The notes: generated by a model not told the origin, from the letters alone. DNA of 64,000 nucleotides from Streptomyces sp. TG1A-8 (GCF_030499535.1 NZ_JASTLB010000001.1:4588001-4652000), one strand, 5' to 3'. Numbered from the stretch's first letter, positions 8,456 through 18,580 are shown. Numbers and translations are program-made.

Positions 8456-11400
8456 GTGGGACCGCAACGGGGATGGGCACGAAGACTGGCGGGCTACGCC
8501 TGGCGCTACCCGAAGGACGTCGTCCTCGCCCTCGGCTCCTCCCTCGCCGGCATGGCCGTCACGGCCGTCGTCCCCCTGATCACCAAGGTCATCCTGGACG
8601 ACGTGATCGGCGGCCACACCCGGGCCATGGCCCCCTGGGCCGGCGCCCTGGTCGCCGCCGCCGTCCTCGTCTACGCCCTCGCCTACGTCCGCCGCTACTA
8701 CGGCGGCCGGCTCGCCCTCGACGTCCAGCACGACCTGCGGACCGAGATGTACGCCACGATCACCCGGCTCGACGGCCGCCGCCAGGACGAGCTGTCCACC
8801 GGGCAGGTCGTCGGCCGCGCCACCAGCGACCTCCAGCTGATCCAGGGCCTGCTCTTCATGCTCCCGATGACCATCGGGAACGTCCTGCTCTTCCTGATGT
8901 CCCTGGTGATCATGGCCTGGCTGTCGGTGCCGCTGACCCTGATCGCCCTCGCCGTGGCCCCGGCGCTCGGCTGGATCGCCAGGCGCAGCCGCACCAGGCT
9001 GCACCCCGCCACCTGGTACGCGCAGGCCCAGGCCGCCGCCGTCGCGGGCGTGGTCGACGGCGCCGTGAGCGGCGTCCGCGTGGTGAAGGGCTTCGGGCAG
9101 GAGGAGCAGGAGACCGGGAAGCTGCGCGAGGTCGGCCGCCGGCTGTTCGCGGGACGGCTGCGCACGATCCGCCTGAACAGCGCCTACACCCCCGCCCTAC
9201 AGGCCGTCCCCGCCCTCGGCCAGGTCGCCATGCTGGCCCTCGGCGGCTGGCTGGCCGTACGCGGCCACATCACGCTCGGCACCTTCGTCGCCTTCTCCAC
9301 CTACCTCGCCCAGCTGGTCGGCCCGGTCCGCATGCTCGCCATGGTCCTCACCGTCGGCCAGCAGGCCCGCGCCGGCACCGAACGCGTCCTGGAGCTGATC
9401 GACACCGAACCGGGCCTGAAGGACGGCACCAAGACCCTGCCCGCCGACGCGCCCGCCACCGTCGAGTTCGAGGACGTGTCCTTCGGCTACGACCCCGAGC
9501 GCCCGGTCCTGAACGGGCTCAGCCTCGGGATCCGGCCCGGCGAGACCCTGGCCGTCGTCGGCTCCTCCGGCTCCGGCAAGTCCACCCTGTCCCTCCTCCT
9601 GCCGCGCTTCTACGACGTCACCCACGGTGCCGTCCTGATCGGCGGCCACGACGTGCGCGAGCTGACCCTGGACTCGCTGCGGGCGGCGATCGGCCTGGTG
9701 CCGGAGGACTCCTTCCTCTTCTCCGAGACCGTCCGCGACAACATCGCCTACGGCCGCCCGGACGCCACCCAGGAGGAGATCGAGGCCGCCGCCCGCGCCG
9801 CCCAGGCCCACCGCTTCATCACCGGGCTGCCCGAGGGCTACGACACCGAGGTCGGCGAGCACGGGCTGACCCTCTCCGGCGGCCAGCGCCAGCGCATCGC
9901 CCTCGCCCGCGCCCTGCTCACCGACCCGCGCCTGCTCGTCCTGGACGACGCCACCTCGGCCGTGGACGCCCGTGTCGAGCACGAGATCCACGAGGCCCTC
10001 GCCCACGTCATGGAGGGCCGCACCACCCTTCTCATCGCCCACCGCCGCTCCACCCTGAACCTCGCCGACCGGATCGCCGTCCTCGACGGCGGCCGGCTCG
10101 CCGACATCGGCACCCACGACGAACTCCAGGAACGCTCGCCGCTGTACCGCCGCCTGCTCACCGACCCGGACGAGCTGGGCGAGGTCTCCCCGGGCCCCGC
10201 CCGCCCGGCCGAACCGGAGGAGGACACCTCCGTCCGCGACGAGCTGGACGCCGAGTTCGACGCCGAACGCGGGGTCACCCCGCGGCTGTGGACCGGCGAC
10301 CGCGCGCCGAAGGACACCGCCCTCGCCGGCACCCCGGCCACCCCCGAGCTGCTCGCCCAGGTCGAGGCGCTGCCCCCGGCCACCGACACCCCCGGCATCG
10401 ACGAGGCCCGCGCGGTCAGCCCGGAGGAGTCGTACGGGCTGCGCCGGCTGCTGCACGGCTTCGGTCGCCCCCTGCTGGCCAGCCTGCTGCTGGTCGCCGT
10501 GGACGCGGGCGCCGGCCTGCTGCTGCCGGTGCTCATCCGGCACGGCATCGACCAGGGCGTCACCCGGGCGGCCCTCGGCGCGGTCTGGACGGCGTCCCTG
10601 CTGGGCCTGTTCACGGTGCTCGTGCAGTGGGCCGCGCAGGTCGGCGAGATCCGCATGACCGGCCGCACCGGCGAACGCGTCCTGTACGTGCTGCGCCTGA
10701 AGATATTCGCCCAGCTCCAGCGGCTCGGCCTCGACTACTACGAGCGCGAGCTGACCGGCCGGATCATGACCCGGATGACCACGGACGTCGACGCGCTGTC
10801 CACCTTCCTGCAGACCGGCCTGGTCACCGCGTTCGTCTCGGTCGTCACCTTCTTCGGCATCATGGCCGCCCTGCTGGTGCTCGACGTCCGGCTCGCCCTC
10901 GTCGTCTTCACCACCCTGCCCCCGCTGGTCGTCGCCACCTTCTTCTTCCGCCGGGCGAGCGTGAAGGCGTACGAGCTGGCCCGCGAGCGCGTGTCCCTGG
11001 TCAACGCCGACCTGCAGGAGTCGGTCGCCGGGCTGCGGATCGTGCAGGCCTTCCGGCGCGAGCGGGACGGCGGGCGCCGGTTCGCCGGGCGCAGCGACGC
11101 CTACCGGCGCGCCCGCATCCGGGGCCAGCGGCTGATCTCGGTGTACTTCCCCTTCGTCCAGCTGCTGTCCTCGGTGGCGGCGGCCTCCGTCCTGGTGACG
11201 GGCGCGGGCCGGATCGAGGCGGCCACGCTCACCACGGGCGCGCTGGTCGCCTACCTGCTCTACATCGACCTGTTCTTCGCCCCCGTCCAGCAGCTCTCCC
11301 AGGTCTTCGACGGCTACCAGCAGGCCACCGTCTCGCTGGGCCGCATCCGGGAACTCCTGCAGGAGCCGACGTCCACCCGGTCCGCCGGCGAGCCCCTCGA

Positions 11401-12175
11401 CGTCCTCTCGCTGCGCGGCGACATCGCCTTCGAGGACGTGCACTTCGCCTACGGCGCCGAGGAGGAGGCCCTCACCGGCATCGACCTGACCATCCCGGCC
11501 GGGCAGACGGTCGCCTTCGTCGGCGAGACGGGCGCCGGCAAGTCGACTCTCGTCAAGCTGGTCGCCCGCTTCTACGACCCCACCGCCGGGCGGGTCACCG
11601 TCGACGGCACCGACCTGCGCGCCCTGGACCTCACCTCGTACCGGCACCGCCTCGGCGTCGTCCCGCAGGAGGCGTACCTCTTCCCCGGCACCGTCCGCGA
11701 CGCCATCGCCTACGGCCGCCCCGACGCCACCGACGCCGAGGTCGAGGCGGCGGCCCGGGCGGTCGGCGCGCACGAGATGATCGCCACGCTGGAGGGCGGC
11801 TACCTGCACGGGGTCGCCGAACGGGGCCGCAACCTCTCGGCCGGCCAGCGCCAGCTGATCGCGCTCGCCCGCGCCGAACTCGTGAACCCCGACATCCTCC
11901 TGCTGGACGAGGCCACGGCCGCCCTGGACCTGGCCACGGAGGCCCAGGTCAACCAGGCCACCGACCGCATCGCGGGCCGCCGCACGACGCTGGTGGTCGC
12001 CCACCGCCTCACCACGGCCGCCCGCGCCGACCGGGTGGTGGTGATGGACCACGGCCGGGTCGCCGAGGACGGCACCCACGAGGAGCTGCTGGCCCGCGGC
12101 GGACGCTACGCCGAGCTGTGGCGCGCCTTCGTCGGCCAGTCCGAACCGGAGGAGCCGGTGGGCGCCTCGCGCTGA
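8456..12175 (+). CDS. Fused two-half ABC multidrug/lipid exporter (TMD-NBD-TMD-NBD)
   Basis: A 1239-residue protein joining two type IV half-exporters. The GTG at 8456 is chosen because GGAAGG lies 7 bases upstream. TMD1 is about residues 15-330. NBD1 has its Walker A GSSGSGKST at 369-377, signature LSGGQ, and Walker B ending LDD at 496-498, so the catalytic Glu is replaced by Asp. A charged linker (E/D/P-rich, about 575-650) leads to TMD2. NBD2 has its Walker A GETGAGKST at 1023-1031, signature LSAGQ and Walker B LLLDEAT with the normal Glu. One degenerate and one canonical ATP site is the pattern of heterodimeric exporters such as TM287/288. The substrate is unknown. It is monocistronic as far as can be seen. 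Confidence 0.92.
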   Translation: MGPQRGWARRLAGYAWRYPKDVVLALGSSLAGMAVTAVVPLITKVILDDVIGGHTRAMAPWAGALVAAAVLVYALAYVRRYYGGRLALDVQHDLRTEMYATITRLDGRRQDELSTGQVVGRATSDLQLIQGLLFMLPMTIGNVLLFLMSLVIMAWLSVPLTLIALAVAPALGWIARRSRTRLHPATWYAQAQAAAVAGVVDGAVSGVRVVKGFGQEEQETGKLREVGRRLFAGRLRTIRLNSAYTPALQAVPALGQVAMLALGGWLAVRGHITLGTFVAFSTYLAQLVGPVRMLAMVLTVGQQARAGTERVLELIDTEPGLKDGTKTLPADAPATVEFEDVSFGYDPERPVLNGLSLGIRPGETLAVVGSSGSGKSTLSLLLPRFYDVTHGAVLIGGHDVRELTLDSLRAAIGLVPEDSFLFSETVRDNIAYGRPDATQEEIEAAARAAQAHRFITGLPEGYDTEVGEHGLTLSGGQRQRIALARALLTDPRLLVLDDATSAVDARVEHEIHEALAHVMEGRTTLLIAHRRSTLNLADRIAVLDGGRLADIGTHDELQERSPLYRRLLTDPDELGEVSPGPARPAEPEEDTSVRDELDAEFDAERGVTPRLWTGDRAPKDTALAGTPATPELLAQVEALPPATDTPGIDEARAVSPEESYGLRRLLHGFGRPLLASLLLVAVDAGAGLLLPVLIRHGIDQGVTRAALGAVWTASLLGLFTVLVQWAAQVGEIRMTGRTGERVLYVLRLKIFAQLQRLGLDYYERELTGRIMTRMTTDVDALSTFLQTGLVTAFVSVVTFFGIMAALLVLDVRLALVVFTTLPPLVVATFFFRRASVKAYELARERVSLVNADLQESVAGLRIVQAFRRERDGGRRFAGRSDAYRRARIRGQRLISVYFPFVQLLSSVAAASVLVTGAGRIEAATLTTGALVAYLLYIDLFFAPVQQLSQVFDGYQQATVSLGRIRELLQEPTSTRSAGEPLDVLSLRGDIAFEDVHFAYGAEEEALTGIDLTIPAGQTVAFVGETGAGKSTLVKLVARFYDPTAGRVTVDGTDLRALDLTSYRHRLGVVPQEAYLFPGTVRDAIAYGRPDATDAEVEAAARAVGAHEMIATLEGGYLHGVAERGRNLSAGQRQLIALARAELVNPDILLLDEATAALDLATEAQVNQATDRIAGRRTTLVVAHRLTTAARADRVVVMDHGRVAEDGTHEELLARGGRYAELWRAFVGQSEPEEPVGASR

Positions 12176-12298
12176 CGGCCGCGCAACCATCGGGCGCACG
12201 CCGTGCGTCCGTACGTCAGTACGGTCGCCGGTGGCGCGGGACCGGGGAACGCGGCGGCACGGGGCGGTGCGGGGAGGACGGCAGTGGACGGAGGTGCG

Positions 12299-12670
12299 AT
12301 GCGCCGGCGGCTGGCGCTCGGCGCGGCCCTGCTGGCCGCGTCCGGTGCGCTCGCGCTCGCGGTGCCCGCCGACGCCGAGGCGGCGACCGCCTGCGCCGGG
12401 CGCGAGGTGCGGAGCCTGCCGTTCGCCACCGGAACCGTCCACCTCTACAAGCGCGACGGCTACGTCTGCGCCGTCACGGTCGCCAGGACGCCCGGCGCCC
12501 GGCGCCCGATGTCGGTCAGCGTCCAGGCCCGCGGCAACCGCCCGGTCGTCGACCGGGGCACGTACCAGTACCGCGCGGGCCCGGTGACCGTCCACGCCGG
12601 CCACCGCTGCGTCCGGGTCGGGGGATCGGTCGGCCGGGGCTCGGTCAGCTCCGGCTGGATCCTGTGCTGA
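12299..12670 (+). CDS. Small secreted protein with four cysteines
   Basis: A 123-residue protein of unknown function. The ATG at 12299 is preceded by GGAGG and starts a clear signal peptide (MRRRLALGAALLAASGALAL, cleavage after P-A-D-A-E-A). The mature part of about 95 residues has four Cys (CAGRE, YVCAV, HRCVR and the C-terminal ILC) that could form two disulfides, with many Arg/Val and short beta-type segments. I recognise no family. It sits between the ABC exporter and the S37 peptidase, in the same direction. Confidence 0.65.
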   Translation: MRRRLALGAALLAASGALALAVPADAEAATACAGREVRSLPFATGTVHLYKRDGYVCAVTVARTPGARRPMSVSVQARGNRPVVDRGTYQYRAGPVTVHAGHRCVRVGGSVGRGSVSSGWILC

Positions 12671-12757
12671 GCGCGCGGCCCGGCCAACACCCCCTGGTGC
12701 GCGGCACCTTGCTCGGATAGGTTCCGGCGCACATCCGTCTCACAGGGGAGAGTGCGC

Positions 12758-14182
12758 ATGCGCAAGGTGCTCAGATGGCTGCTGGCGCTCGCGGTGTTCA
12801 TGGGCACGCTGGGCACAGCGGGCACGGCCACCGCCGCACGGTCCGGGCCCACCGACGTCAAGGACCGGCTCCTGGCGATACCCGGCATGAGCCTGATCGA
12901 GGAGAAGCCGTACCCCGGCTACCGGTTCTTCGTCCTGTCCTACACCCAGCCGGTCGACCACCGGCACCCGTCCCGGGGCACCTTCCAGCAGCGGATCACG
13001 GTGCTGCACAGGGACACCAGCCGCCCGACGGTCTTCTACACCGGCGGCTACAACGTCTCCACCACCCCGTCCCGGCGCGAGCCCACCCAGATCGTGGACG
13101 GCAACCAGGTCTCCCTGGAGTACCGCTTCTTCACGCCGTCCCGCCCCGACCCGGCCGACTGGTCCGCGCTGGACATCTGGCAGGCCGCGAGCGACCAGCA
13201 CCGCGTCTTCGAGGCCCTCAGGCCCCTGTACGGCGGCAGGTGGCTGGCCACCGGCGGTTCCAAGGGCGGCATGACCGCCACCTACTACGAGCGCTTCTAC
13301 CCCCGCGACATGGCCGGCGTGGTCGCCTACGTCGCCCCCGACGACGTCGTCGACAAGGAGGACTCGGCCTACGACCGCTTCTTCGCCGGCGTCGGCACCG
13401 AGGAGTGCCGCGACCGGCTGAACGCCGTCCAGCGCGAGGCGCTGGTGCGCCGCGCGCCGCTGGAGGAGAGGTACGCCCGGTACGCCGCCGACAACGGCTA
13501 CACCTTCGACACCATCGGCGGCCTGGACAGGGCCTACGAGGCGGTCGTCCTCGACTACGCCTGGGGCTTTTGGCAGTACAGCCTGCTCAAGGACTGCGGC
13601 ACCGTCCCGGCGGACGCGGCGACCGCGACGGACGACGCGATCTGGGACTCGGTCGACACCGTCTCCGGCTTCTCCGCCTACACCGACCAGGGCCTCGAGC
13701 CGTACACGCCGTACTACTACCAGGCGGGCACCCAACTGGGCGCCCCCACCATCCACTTCCCGCACATCGAGCGCGGGCTCATCCGCTACGGCTACCAGCC
13801 GCCGCGCAACTTCGTGCCCCGCACCGTCCCGATGCGCTTCCAGCCGGCCGCGATGCGGGACGTGGACACCTGGGTGCGCCACCACGCCACGCACATGCTC
13901 TTCGTGTACGGCCAGAACGACCCCTGGGGCTCGGAACGCTTCCGCCTCGGCGCGGGCGCCCGCGACTCCTACGTCTTCACCGCGCCCGGCATGAACCACG
14001 GCGCGAACGTGGCCGGTCTGGTCCCCGACCAGAAGGCGCTGGCGACGGCCCGGATCCTGCAGTGGGCCGGGGTGGCGTCCCCGGCGGTGCGTCAGGACCC
14101 GTCGGCGGCCGAGCCGCTCGCCCGCCACGACGCCCGGCTGGACGTACGGGGCGTGGAGCGGGAGCCCGCACTGCGCCCGTGA
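12758..14182 (+). CDS. Secreted S37-family (PS-10) tripeptidyl aminopeptidase
   Basis: A 474-residue exported serine peptidase. The ATG at 12758 has AGGGGAG about 7 bases upstream; a GTG at 12752 overlaps that SD. The signal peptide ends at G-T-A-T-A-A (about residue 27). The catalytic triad follows the S37 pattern: S168 in GGSKGGM, D388 in G-Q-N-D-P-W-G and H414 in GMNHGAN. S37 enzymes of Streptomyces remove tri- and tetrapeptides from secreted protein N-termini, including the transglutaminase propeptide. A likely -10 TAGGTT lies at 12718-12723. The downstream GH3 gene has its own promoter, so they are probably separate units. Confidence 0.88.
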   Translation: MRKVLRWLLALAVFMGTLGTAGTATAARSGPTDVKDRLLAIPGMSLIEEKPYPGYRFFVLSYTQPVDHRHPSRGTFQQRITVLHRDTSRPTVFYTGGYNVSTTPSRREPTQIVDGNQVSLEYRFFTPSRPDPADWSALDIWQAASDQHRVFEALRPLYGGRWLATGGSKGGMTATYYERFYPRDMAGVVAYVAPDDVVDKEDSAYDRFFAGVGTEECRDRLNAVQREALVRRAPLEERYARYAADNGYTFDTIGGLDRAYEAVVLDYAWGFWQYSLLKDCGTVPADAATATDDAIWDSVDTVSGFSAYTDQGLEPYTPYYYQAGTQLGAPTIHFPHIERGLIRYGYQPPRNFVPRTVPMRFQPAAMRDVDTWVRHHATHMLFVYGQNDPWGSERFRLGAGARDSYVFTAPGMNHGANVAGLVPDQKALATARILQWAGVASPAVRQDPSAAEPLARHDARLDVRGVEREPALRP

Positions 14183-14260
14183 CCTCCCGGCGGCAGGCCG
14201 CCACCGGCGCACCGCCCGCGTGCGCCGGTGGCGGCCCGCCCGGGCGCGCTGTGCGTCGTC

Positions 14261-14307
14261 TTGACGGAAAGAAACTTCCCGGATATTGGTGACTCCTCGG
14301 AAGTTTC
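14261..14307 (+). promoter_or_regulatory. Promoter with inverted repeat upstream of the GH3 gene
   Basis: A -35-like TTGACG (14261-14266) is followed by GAAACTTCC (14271-14279) and its exact complement GGAAGTTTC (14299-14307). Extending outwards gives 13 matches in 16. The repeat brackets the region where RNA polymerase would bind, as expected of a repressor operator. It is unlike the DasR consensus known for N-acetylglucosamine genes. Confidence 0.45.
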
Positions 14308-14338
14308 CTTCAGCGGTACTCCTCCGGAAGGGGCGCAC

Positions 14339-16171
14339 GTGCACGACAGCAGCACGGGAAGCACGGGAAGCACCGCACGGCCGTCCAGGCGGGCCGTCCT
14401 CGCCGCGACCGCCGGACTCACCGCCGCGCTGACCGTACCGGCCACCGCCTTCGCCGCCACCCCGACCGACCGCGCACTGCGCGCCCTGATCTCCCGGATG
14501 ACGCTGGAGGAGAAGGTCGGCCAGCTGTTCGTGATGCGGGTCTACGGCCACTCCGCCACCGCGCCCGACCAGGCCGACGTCGACGCCAACCTCCAGGAGC
14601 TCGGGGTCCGCACGGCCGCCGAGCTGATCGAGAGGTACCGGGTCGGCGGCATCATCTACTTCACCTGGGCCCACAACACCCGCGACCCCCGGCAGATCGC
14701 CGGCCTCTCCAACGGCATCCAGCGGGCGTCCCTGGCGCAGCCCCGCGGCCTGCCGGTGCTCGTCGCCACCGACCAGGAGCACGGCATCGTCTGCCGGGTG
14801 GGCAGGCCGGCCACCCTGTTCCCGGGCGCGATGGCCCTCGGCGCCGGCGGTTCCCGGTCCGACGCCCGCACCCTCGGCCGCCTCTCCGGCGCCGAACTGC
14901 GCGCCATGGGCATCAACCAGGACTACGCGCCCGACGCCGACGTGAACGTCAACCCGGCCAACCCGGTCATCGGCGTGCGCTCCTTCGGGGCCGACCCGCA
15001 GGCGGTGGCCGGCCTGGTGGCCGCCGAGGTGAGGGGTTATCAGGCGTCCCGGGTCGCGGCGACCGCCAAGCACTTCCCGGGACACGGCGACACCGCCGTC
15101 GACAGCCACACCGGGTTCCCGGTCATCACGCACAGCCGGGAGCTGTGGGAGCGGTTGGACGCGGTGCCCTTCCGGGCCGCGATCGCCGCCGGCATCGACT
15201 CCATCATGACCGCGCACCTCCAGTTCCCGGCCCTCGACGACTCCGGCGACCCGGCCACCCTCTCCCGCCCGATCGTCACCGGCATCCTGCGCGGCGAACT
15301 CGGCTACGACGGCGTGGTGGTCACCGACTCCCTCGGCATGGAGGGCGTGCGCACCAAGTACGGCGACGACCGGGTGCCGGTGCTGGCCCTGAAGGCGGGC
15401 GTCGACCAGTTGCTCAACCCGCCGTCCATCGAGGTCGCCTGGCACGCGGTCCGCCGGGCGGTCCTGGACGGCGAGCTGACCGGGGCGCGCCTGGACGAAT
15501 CGGTGCTGCGCATCCTGCGGCTGAAGGCACGGCTCGGGCTCTTCCGGCGGGCGTACGTCAGCCCGGCCGGCGTCGACCGCGTGGTGGGCAGCGCGGCCCA
15601 CCTGGCCGCGGCCGACCGGATCGCCGAGCGGACCACCACCCTGCTCGTCAACGAGGGCGGCGTGCTGCCGCTCGACCCGCGCGACCGGCCCCGGATCCTC
15701 GTCGTCGGCGCCGATCCGGCCTCCCCGTCCGGCACCACCGGTCCGCCCACCGGTGTCCTCGCCGCCGCCCTCACCGCACTGGGCTTCACCGCCACCGCCC
15801 TGTCCACCGGCACCGCGCCCTCCGCCACGACGGTCACCCGGGCGGTGACGGCCGCGCAGGACGCGGACGCCGTGGTCGTCGCGACGTACAACGTGACGCC
15901 GGGCAGCACCCAGCAGAGCCTCGTGGAGCGGCTGCTCGCCACCGGCAGGCCGGTGGTGGCCGTCGCCGTCCGCAACCCCTACGACGTGGCCCAGCTCCCC
16001 GGCGTCAGGGCCTTCCTGGCGTCCTATTCCTGGACCGACGTCGAACTGCGCGCCGCCGCCCGGGTGATCGCCGGACGGGTGGCCCCGCGCGGGAAGCTGC
16101 CGGTACCGGTGCAGCGGGCGGACGACCCGGCGCAGGTGCTGTACCCCGTCGGGCACGGGCTGACGTACTAG
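14339..16171 (+). CDS. Tat-exported GH3 beta-N-acetylhexosaminidase-like glycosidase
   Basis: A 610-residue protein starting at the GTG at 14339 (GGAAGGGG just upstream). Residues 15-41 form a twin-arginine signal (P-S-R-R-A-V-L, then T-A-F-A). The GH3 TIM barrel shows the NagZ-type features: T-D-Q-E-H-G early, AKHFPGHGDTAVDSHTG (the H in GHGDT is the acid/base partner in NagZ enzymes), IMTAHLQFPALD, and the nucleophile Asp in V-V-T-D-S-L-G-M-EGV. A second alpha/beta domain follows (about residues 440-610). The family releases N-acetylglucosamine or beta-glucosyl residues from cell-wall or chitin fragments; here it acts outside the cell. Confidence 0.88.
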   Translation: MHDSSTGSTGSTARPSRRAVLAATAGLTAALTVPATAFAATPTDRALRALISRMTLEEKVGQLFVMRVYGHSATAPDQADVDANLQELGVRTAAELIERYRVGGIIYFTWAHNTRDPRQIAGLSNGIQRASLAQPRGLPVLVATDQEHGIVCRVGRPATLFPGAMALGAGGSRSDARTLGRLSGAELRAMGINQDYAPDADVNVNPANPVIGVRSFGADPQAVAGLVAAEVRGYQASRVAATAKHFPGHGDTAVDSHTGFPVITHSRELWERLDAVPFRAAIAAGIDSIMTAHLQFPALDDSGDPATLSRPIVTGILRGELGYDGVVVTDSLGMEGVRTKYGDDRVPVLALKAGVDQLLNPPSIEVAWHAVRRAVLDGELTGARLDESVLRILRLKARLGLFRRAYVSPAGVDRVVGSAAHLAAADRIAERTTTLLVNEGGVLPLDPRDRPRILVVGADPASPSGTTGPPTGVLAAALTALGFTATALSTGTAPSATTVTRAVTAAQDADAVVVATYNVTPGSTQQSLVERLLATGRPVVAVAVRNPYDVAQLPGVRAFLASYSWTDVELRAAARVIAGRVAPRGKLPVPVQRADDPAQVLYPVGHGLTY

Positions 16172-16213
16172 GGGCTTCCGCCCGGACCGGACCGGGCCGG
16201 ACCGGGGTGCGGT

Positions 16214-16235
16214 GCCGGGGCCCGCGGGCCCCGGC
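16214..16235. terminator. 22-bp perfect palindrome between convergent genes
   Basis: Two 11-base arms (GCCGGGGCCCG and its complement) lie between the converging GH3 and MFS genes. It has no U-tract but is strong and well placed as a bidirectional terminator. Confidence 0.55.
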
Positions 16236-16312
16236 GGGCCCGAGCGGGAGGCCCCGGGCGCACCGGCCGGCGCCGGGCGCGGACCCGAGCACCGGTCGCG
16301 GCGCCGGGCCCC

Positions 16313-17572
16313 TCACGGCCCGTCCGCGGCGGGGGCGAGCCCGTCGGCGGGGCCGGTCCCGTCCCGCAGTTCGGGTGTCGCCGCCGCGACCGCCGCGACC
16401 GCCAGGACGCACATCGCACCCCCCGCCACCAGGGCCGTCGCCCCCGACGTCCAGCCGGCCAGCAGACCGCCGCGCACGTTGCCGAGGCTGGGTCCCGCCT
16501 GGCCGACGATCTGCTCGGCCGCCGTGACCCGGCCGAGCAGCGCGTCCGGGGTGCGGGTCTGCACGATCGTGGACCGGGAGACGACCGAGGTCGCGTCGGC
16601 CGCCCCGGCCAGTGCCAGCAGGACGAGGCCGGTCCACGCACTGGTCGACAGGCCGAACAGCACCAGGGCCGCGCCCCAGACGGCCGAGGTGCACAGCATC
16701 ACCGTGCCCGGCCGGCCGAGCCGGGTCAGCGAGCCGGACAGCGCGGTCGCCGCGACGCCGCCCACCGCCAGGGCCGACAGGAACAGGCCGAGCGTGCGCG
16801 GGTCGTTCCCGAACCGCTCGGCGTTGACCAGCGGGAAGAGGCTCACCGGGAAGGACAGCACGGTCGCGGCCAGGTCGGTGAGCAGCGCGCCGCGCACCAC
16901 CCGGTGCCCGGCCAGGAACCGCAGCCCGTCCAGCACCCCGTGCAGGCCCGCCCGCGACGGGGCGCCCTCCGGGGGCAGCGCGGGCAGGCCGAGGGCGCCG
17001 TGGAGGGCCAGGCCGAAGCTGAGGGCGTCCAGCAGGTAGCAGGCGCCGGTCCCGAGCCAGCCCAGCAGCACACCGGCCAGGGCGGGACCGAGCAGCATCA
17101 TCGCCTGGCCGGTGACCTGGTTCAGGGCCAGTCCGGCCGCCACCTGGTCGCGGGGCAGCAGGCGCGGCACGAACACCCCGGCGGCCGGGGCGCCGAGCGC
17201 GCCGAAGGCCGACTGCACGGCGACCAGGGCGAGCACGGCGGCCACCGGGACGTGCCCGGTGAAGCCCTGCACGGCCAGCAGCAGCGAACACGCGGCCTGT
17301 CCCGCGGTGGCCGCCAGGTAGAGGCGGCGCCGGTCGGTCCGGTCCGCCCACGCCCCGGCGAACAGCCCGAACACCACCAGCGGCAGCGCCTGCGCCAGTC
17401 CGACCGCACCGGTCCACGCCGTGCTGCCGGTCAGGTCCCAGACCTGGTACATGACCGTCACCATGGTCATGAACCCGCCGAGCGTGGACACGGTCCGCCC
17501 GATCAGCAGCCGCCGGAAGACGGGCGAGGTGCGCAGCGGCCGTACGTCGATGAGAGAGCGGACCGCCCTCAT
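16313..17572 (-). CDS. MFS exporter (EntS/MFS_3-like)
   Basis: A 419-residue inner-membrane transporter with about 12 hydrophobic segments. It opens with [20 protein letters not shown], the usual start of MFS_3/EntS-type exporters, and has the loop 2-3 signature [12 protein letters not shown]. The family includes siderophore and drug exporters; nothing nearby fixes the substrate. The gene has no visible SD before its ATG and is convergent with the GH3 gene. Confidence 0.85.
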   Translation of the reverse strand: MRAVRSLIDVRPLRTSPVFRRLLIGRTVSTLGGFMTMVTVMYQVWDLTGSTAWTGAVGLAQALPLVVFGLFAGAWADRTDRRRLYLAATAGQAACSLLLAVQGFTGHVPVAAVLALVAVQSAFGALGAPAAGVFVPRLLPRDQVAAGLALNQVTGQAMMLLGPALAGVLLGWLGTGACYLLDALSFGLALHGALGLPALPPEGAPSRAGLHGVLDGLRFLAGHRVVRGALLTDLAATVLSFPVSLFPLVNAERFGNDPRTLGLFLSALAVGGVAATALSGSLTRLGRPGTVMLCTSAVWGAALVLFGLSTSAWTGLVLLALAGAADATSVVSRSTIVQTRTPDALLGRVTAAEQIVGQAGPSLGNVRGGLLAGWTSGATALVAGGAMCVLAVAAVAAATPELRDGTGPADGLAPAADGP

Positions 17573-17687
17573 GAGGGGACGCGGCGGAGGGCGCGGGGCG
17601 CGGGGTGCGGGATCACCGGGGGAGGCTAGCCCGGCGGCGGCGGGGCCACCAGCGAATTACCCGGTGGCTCCCGCCGTCCGGGACGCC

Positions 17688-18488
17688 CTACGCCGCCTCG
17701 CCGAGCAGCCGTGCGAGGTGGTCGCGGCCCGCGGCCAGCAGGTCCGGGAGCGGTGCAGCCGCCTCGTACCGGCGCTTCTCGTACTCCCAGCACAGCCAGC
17801 CGTCCCAGTTGTGGCGGCACAGCACGTCCACGCACTCGGTGAGCGGCAGCACCCCCGCGCCGAGCGGCAGCGGGGTGGTGTCCTCGGCCGAGGCCACGTC
17901 CTTGACCTGGACGTAACCGAGGTGCGGGGAGAGGGCCGCGAAGGTGTCGGCCGGCTGCTCCCCGCCCAGCCAGGTGTGCATCACGTCCCACACCGCCCCC
18001 GCCTGCCGGTGGCCGACCGGGCCGAGCACACGGATCGCGTCGGCGCCGGTGCGGTGCGAGTCGTGCGTCTCCAGCAGGACGTGGACGCCGAGCGCGGCGG
18101 CGTCCTCGGCGGCGGCCCCCAGCCTGCGGGCGGCGACGGCGTCGGCCTCCTCGCGCGGCTGGTCCGGGTCGGCGCCGGGGAGGACCCGGACGAAGGGGGC
18201 GCCCAGGTCGCGGGCGAGCCGGAGGAGTCCGCGGATCTCGTCGAGGACGGCCGCGTCGTCACCCGGGGCGGCGACCCGCACGGACCCGGCGAGGGACAGC
18301 ACCTCGATGCCGGCCGCCCCGAACAGCGCGGCCGTCTCCGCCCGCCCGGCGGGGGAGAGGCCCGGGTGCACGGGCTCCTCCGGATGCGCGCGCAGTTCCA
18401 CGCCGTGGTAGCCGTGCGCGGTCGCGAGCGCCAGGACCTCAGGGACGGGCAGGCCGGGGACACCGAGAGTGGAGAACGCCAGTTTCAT
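17688..18488 (-). CDS. Sugar phosphate isomerase/epimerase-like TIM barrel protein
   Basis: A 266-residue AP-endonuclease-2-type (beta/alpha)8 protein starting MKLAFSTLGVPG; a GTG two codons upstream is an alternative start. Likely metal ligands are visible at barrel positions: E in GVELRAHPEE, E and H in LLETHDSH, D and H in VWDVMHTW, and E in LCWEYEKR near the end. Members isomerise or epimerise keto-sugars or act as inosose dehydratases. It is transcribed in the same direction as the LacI-family gene upstream, from which it is separated by a minisatellite, so co-regulation is possible but unproven. Confidence 0.75.
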   Translation of the reverse strand: MKLAFSTLGVPGLPVPEVLALATAHGYHGVELRAHPEEPVHPGLSPAGRAETAALFGAAGIEVLSLAGSVRVAAPGDDAAVLDEIRGLLRLARDLGAPFVRVLPGADPDQPREEADAVAARRLGAAAEDAAALGVHVLLETHDSHRTGADAIRVLGPVGHRQAGAVWDVMHTWLGGEQPADTFAALSPHLGYVQVKDVASAEDTTPLPLGAGVLPLTECVDVLCRHNWDGWLCWEYEKRRYEAAAPLPDLLAAGRDHLARLLGEAA

Positions 18489-18580
18489 GGGCACCGCCGT
18501 ACCCGCCCGCCCGCGACCCCTAACCCGTCGCGCCCCGATCCGTGCGGTTCCGGCCGCCCGGGTCGCGGGCCGGAGCGCCC

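Noticed and set aside
8392..12720. 1442-codon frame parallel to the ABC exporter
   Set aside because: Arg/Pro/Gly-rich shadow; the Walker and signature motifs all lie in the exporter frame.
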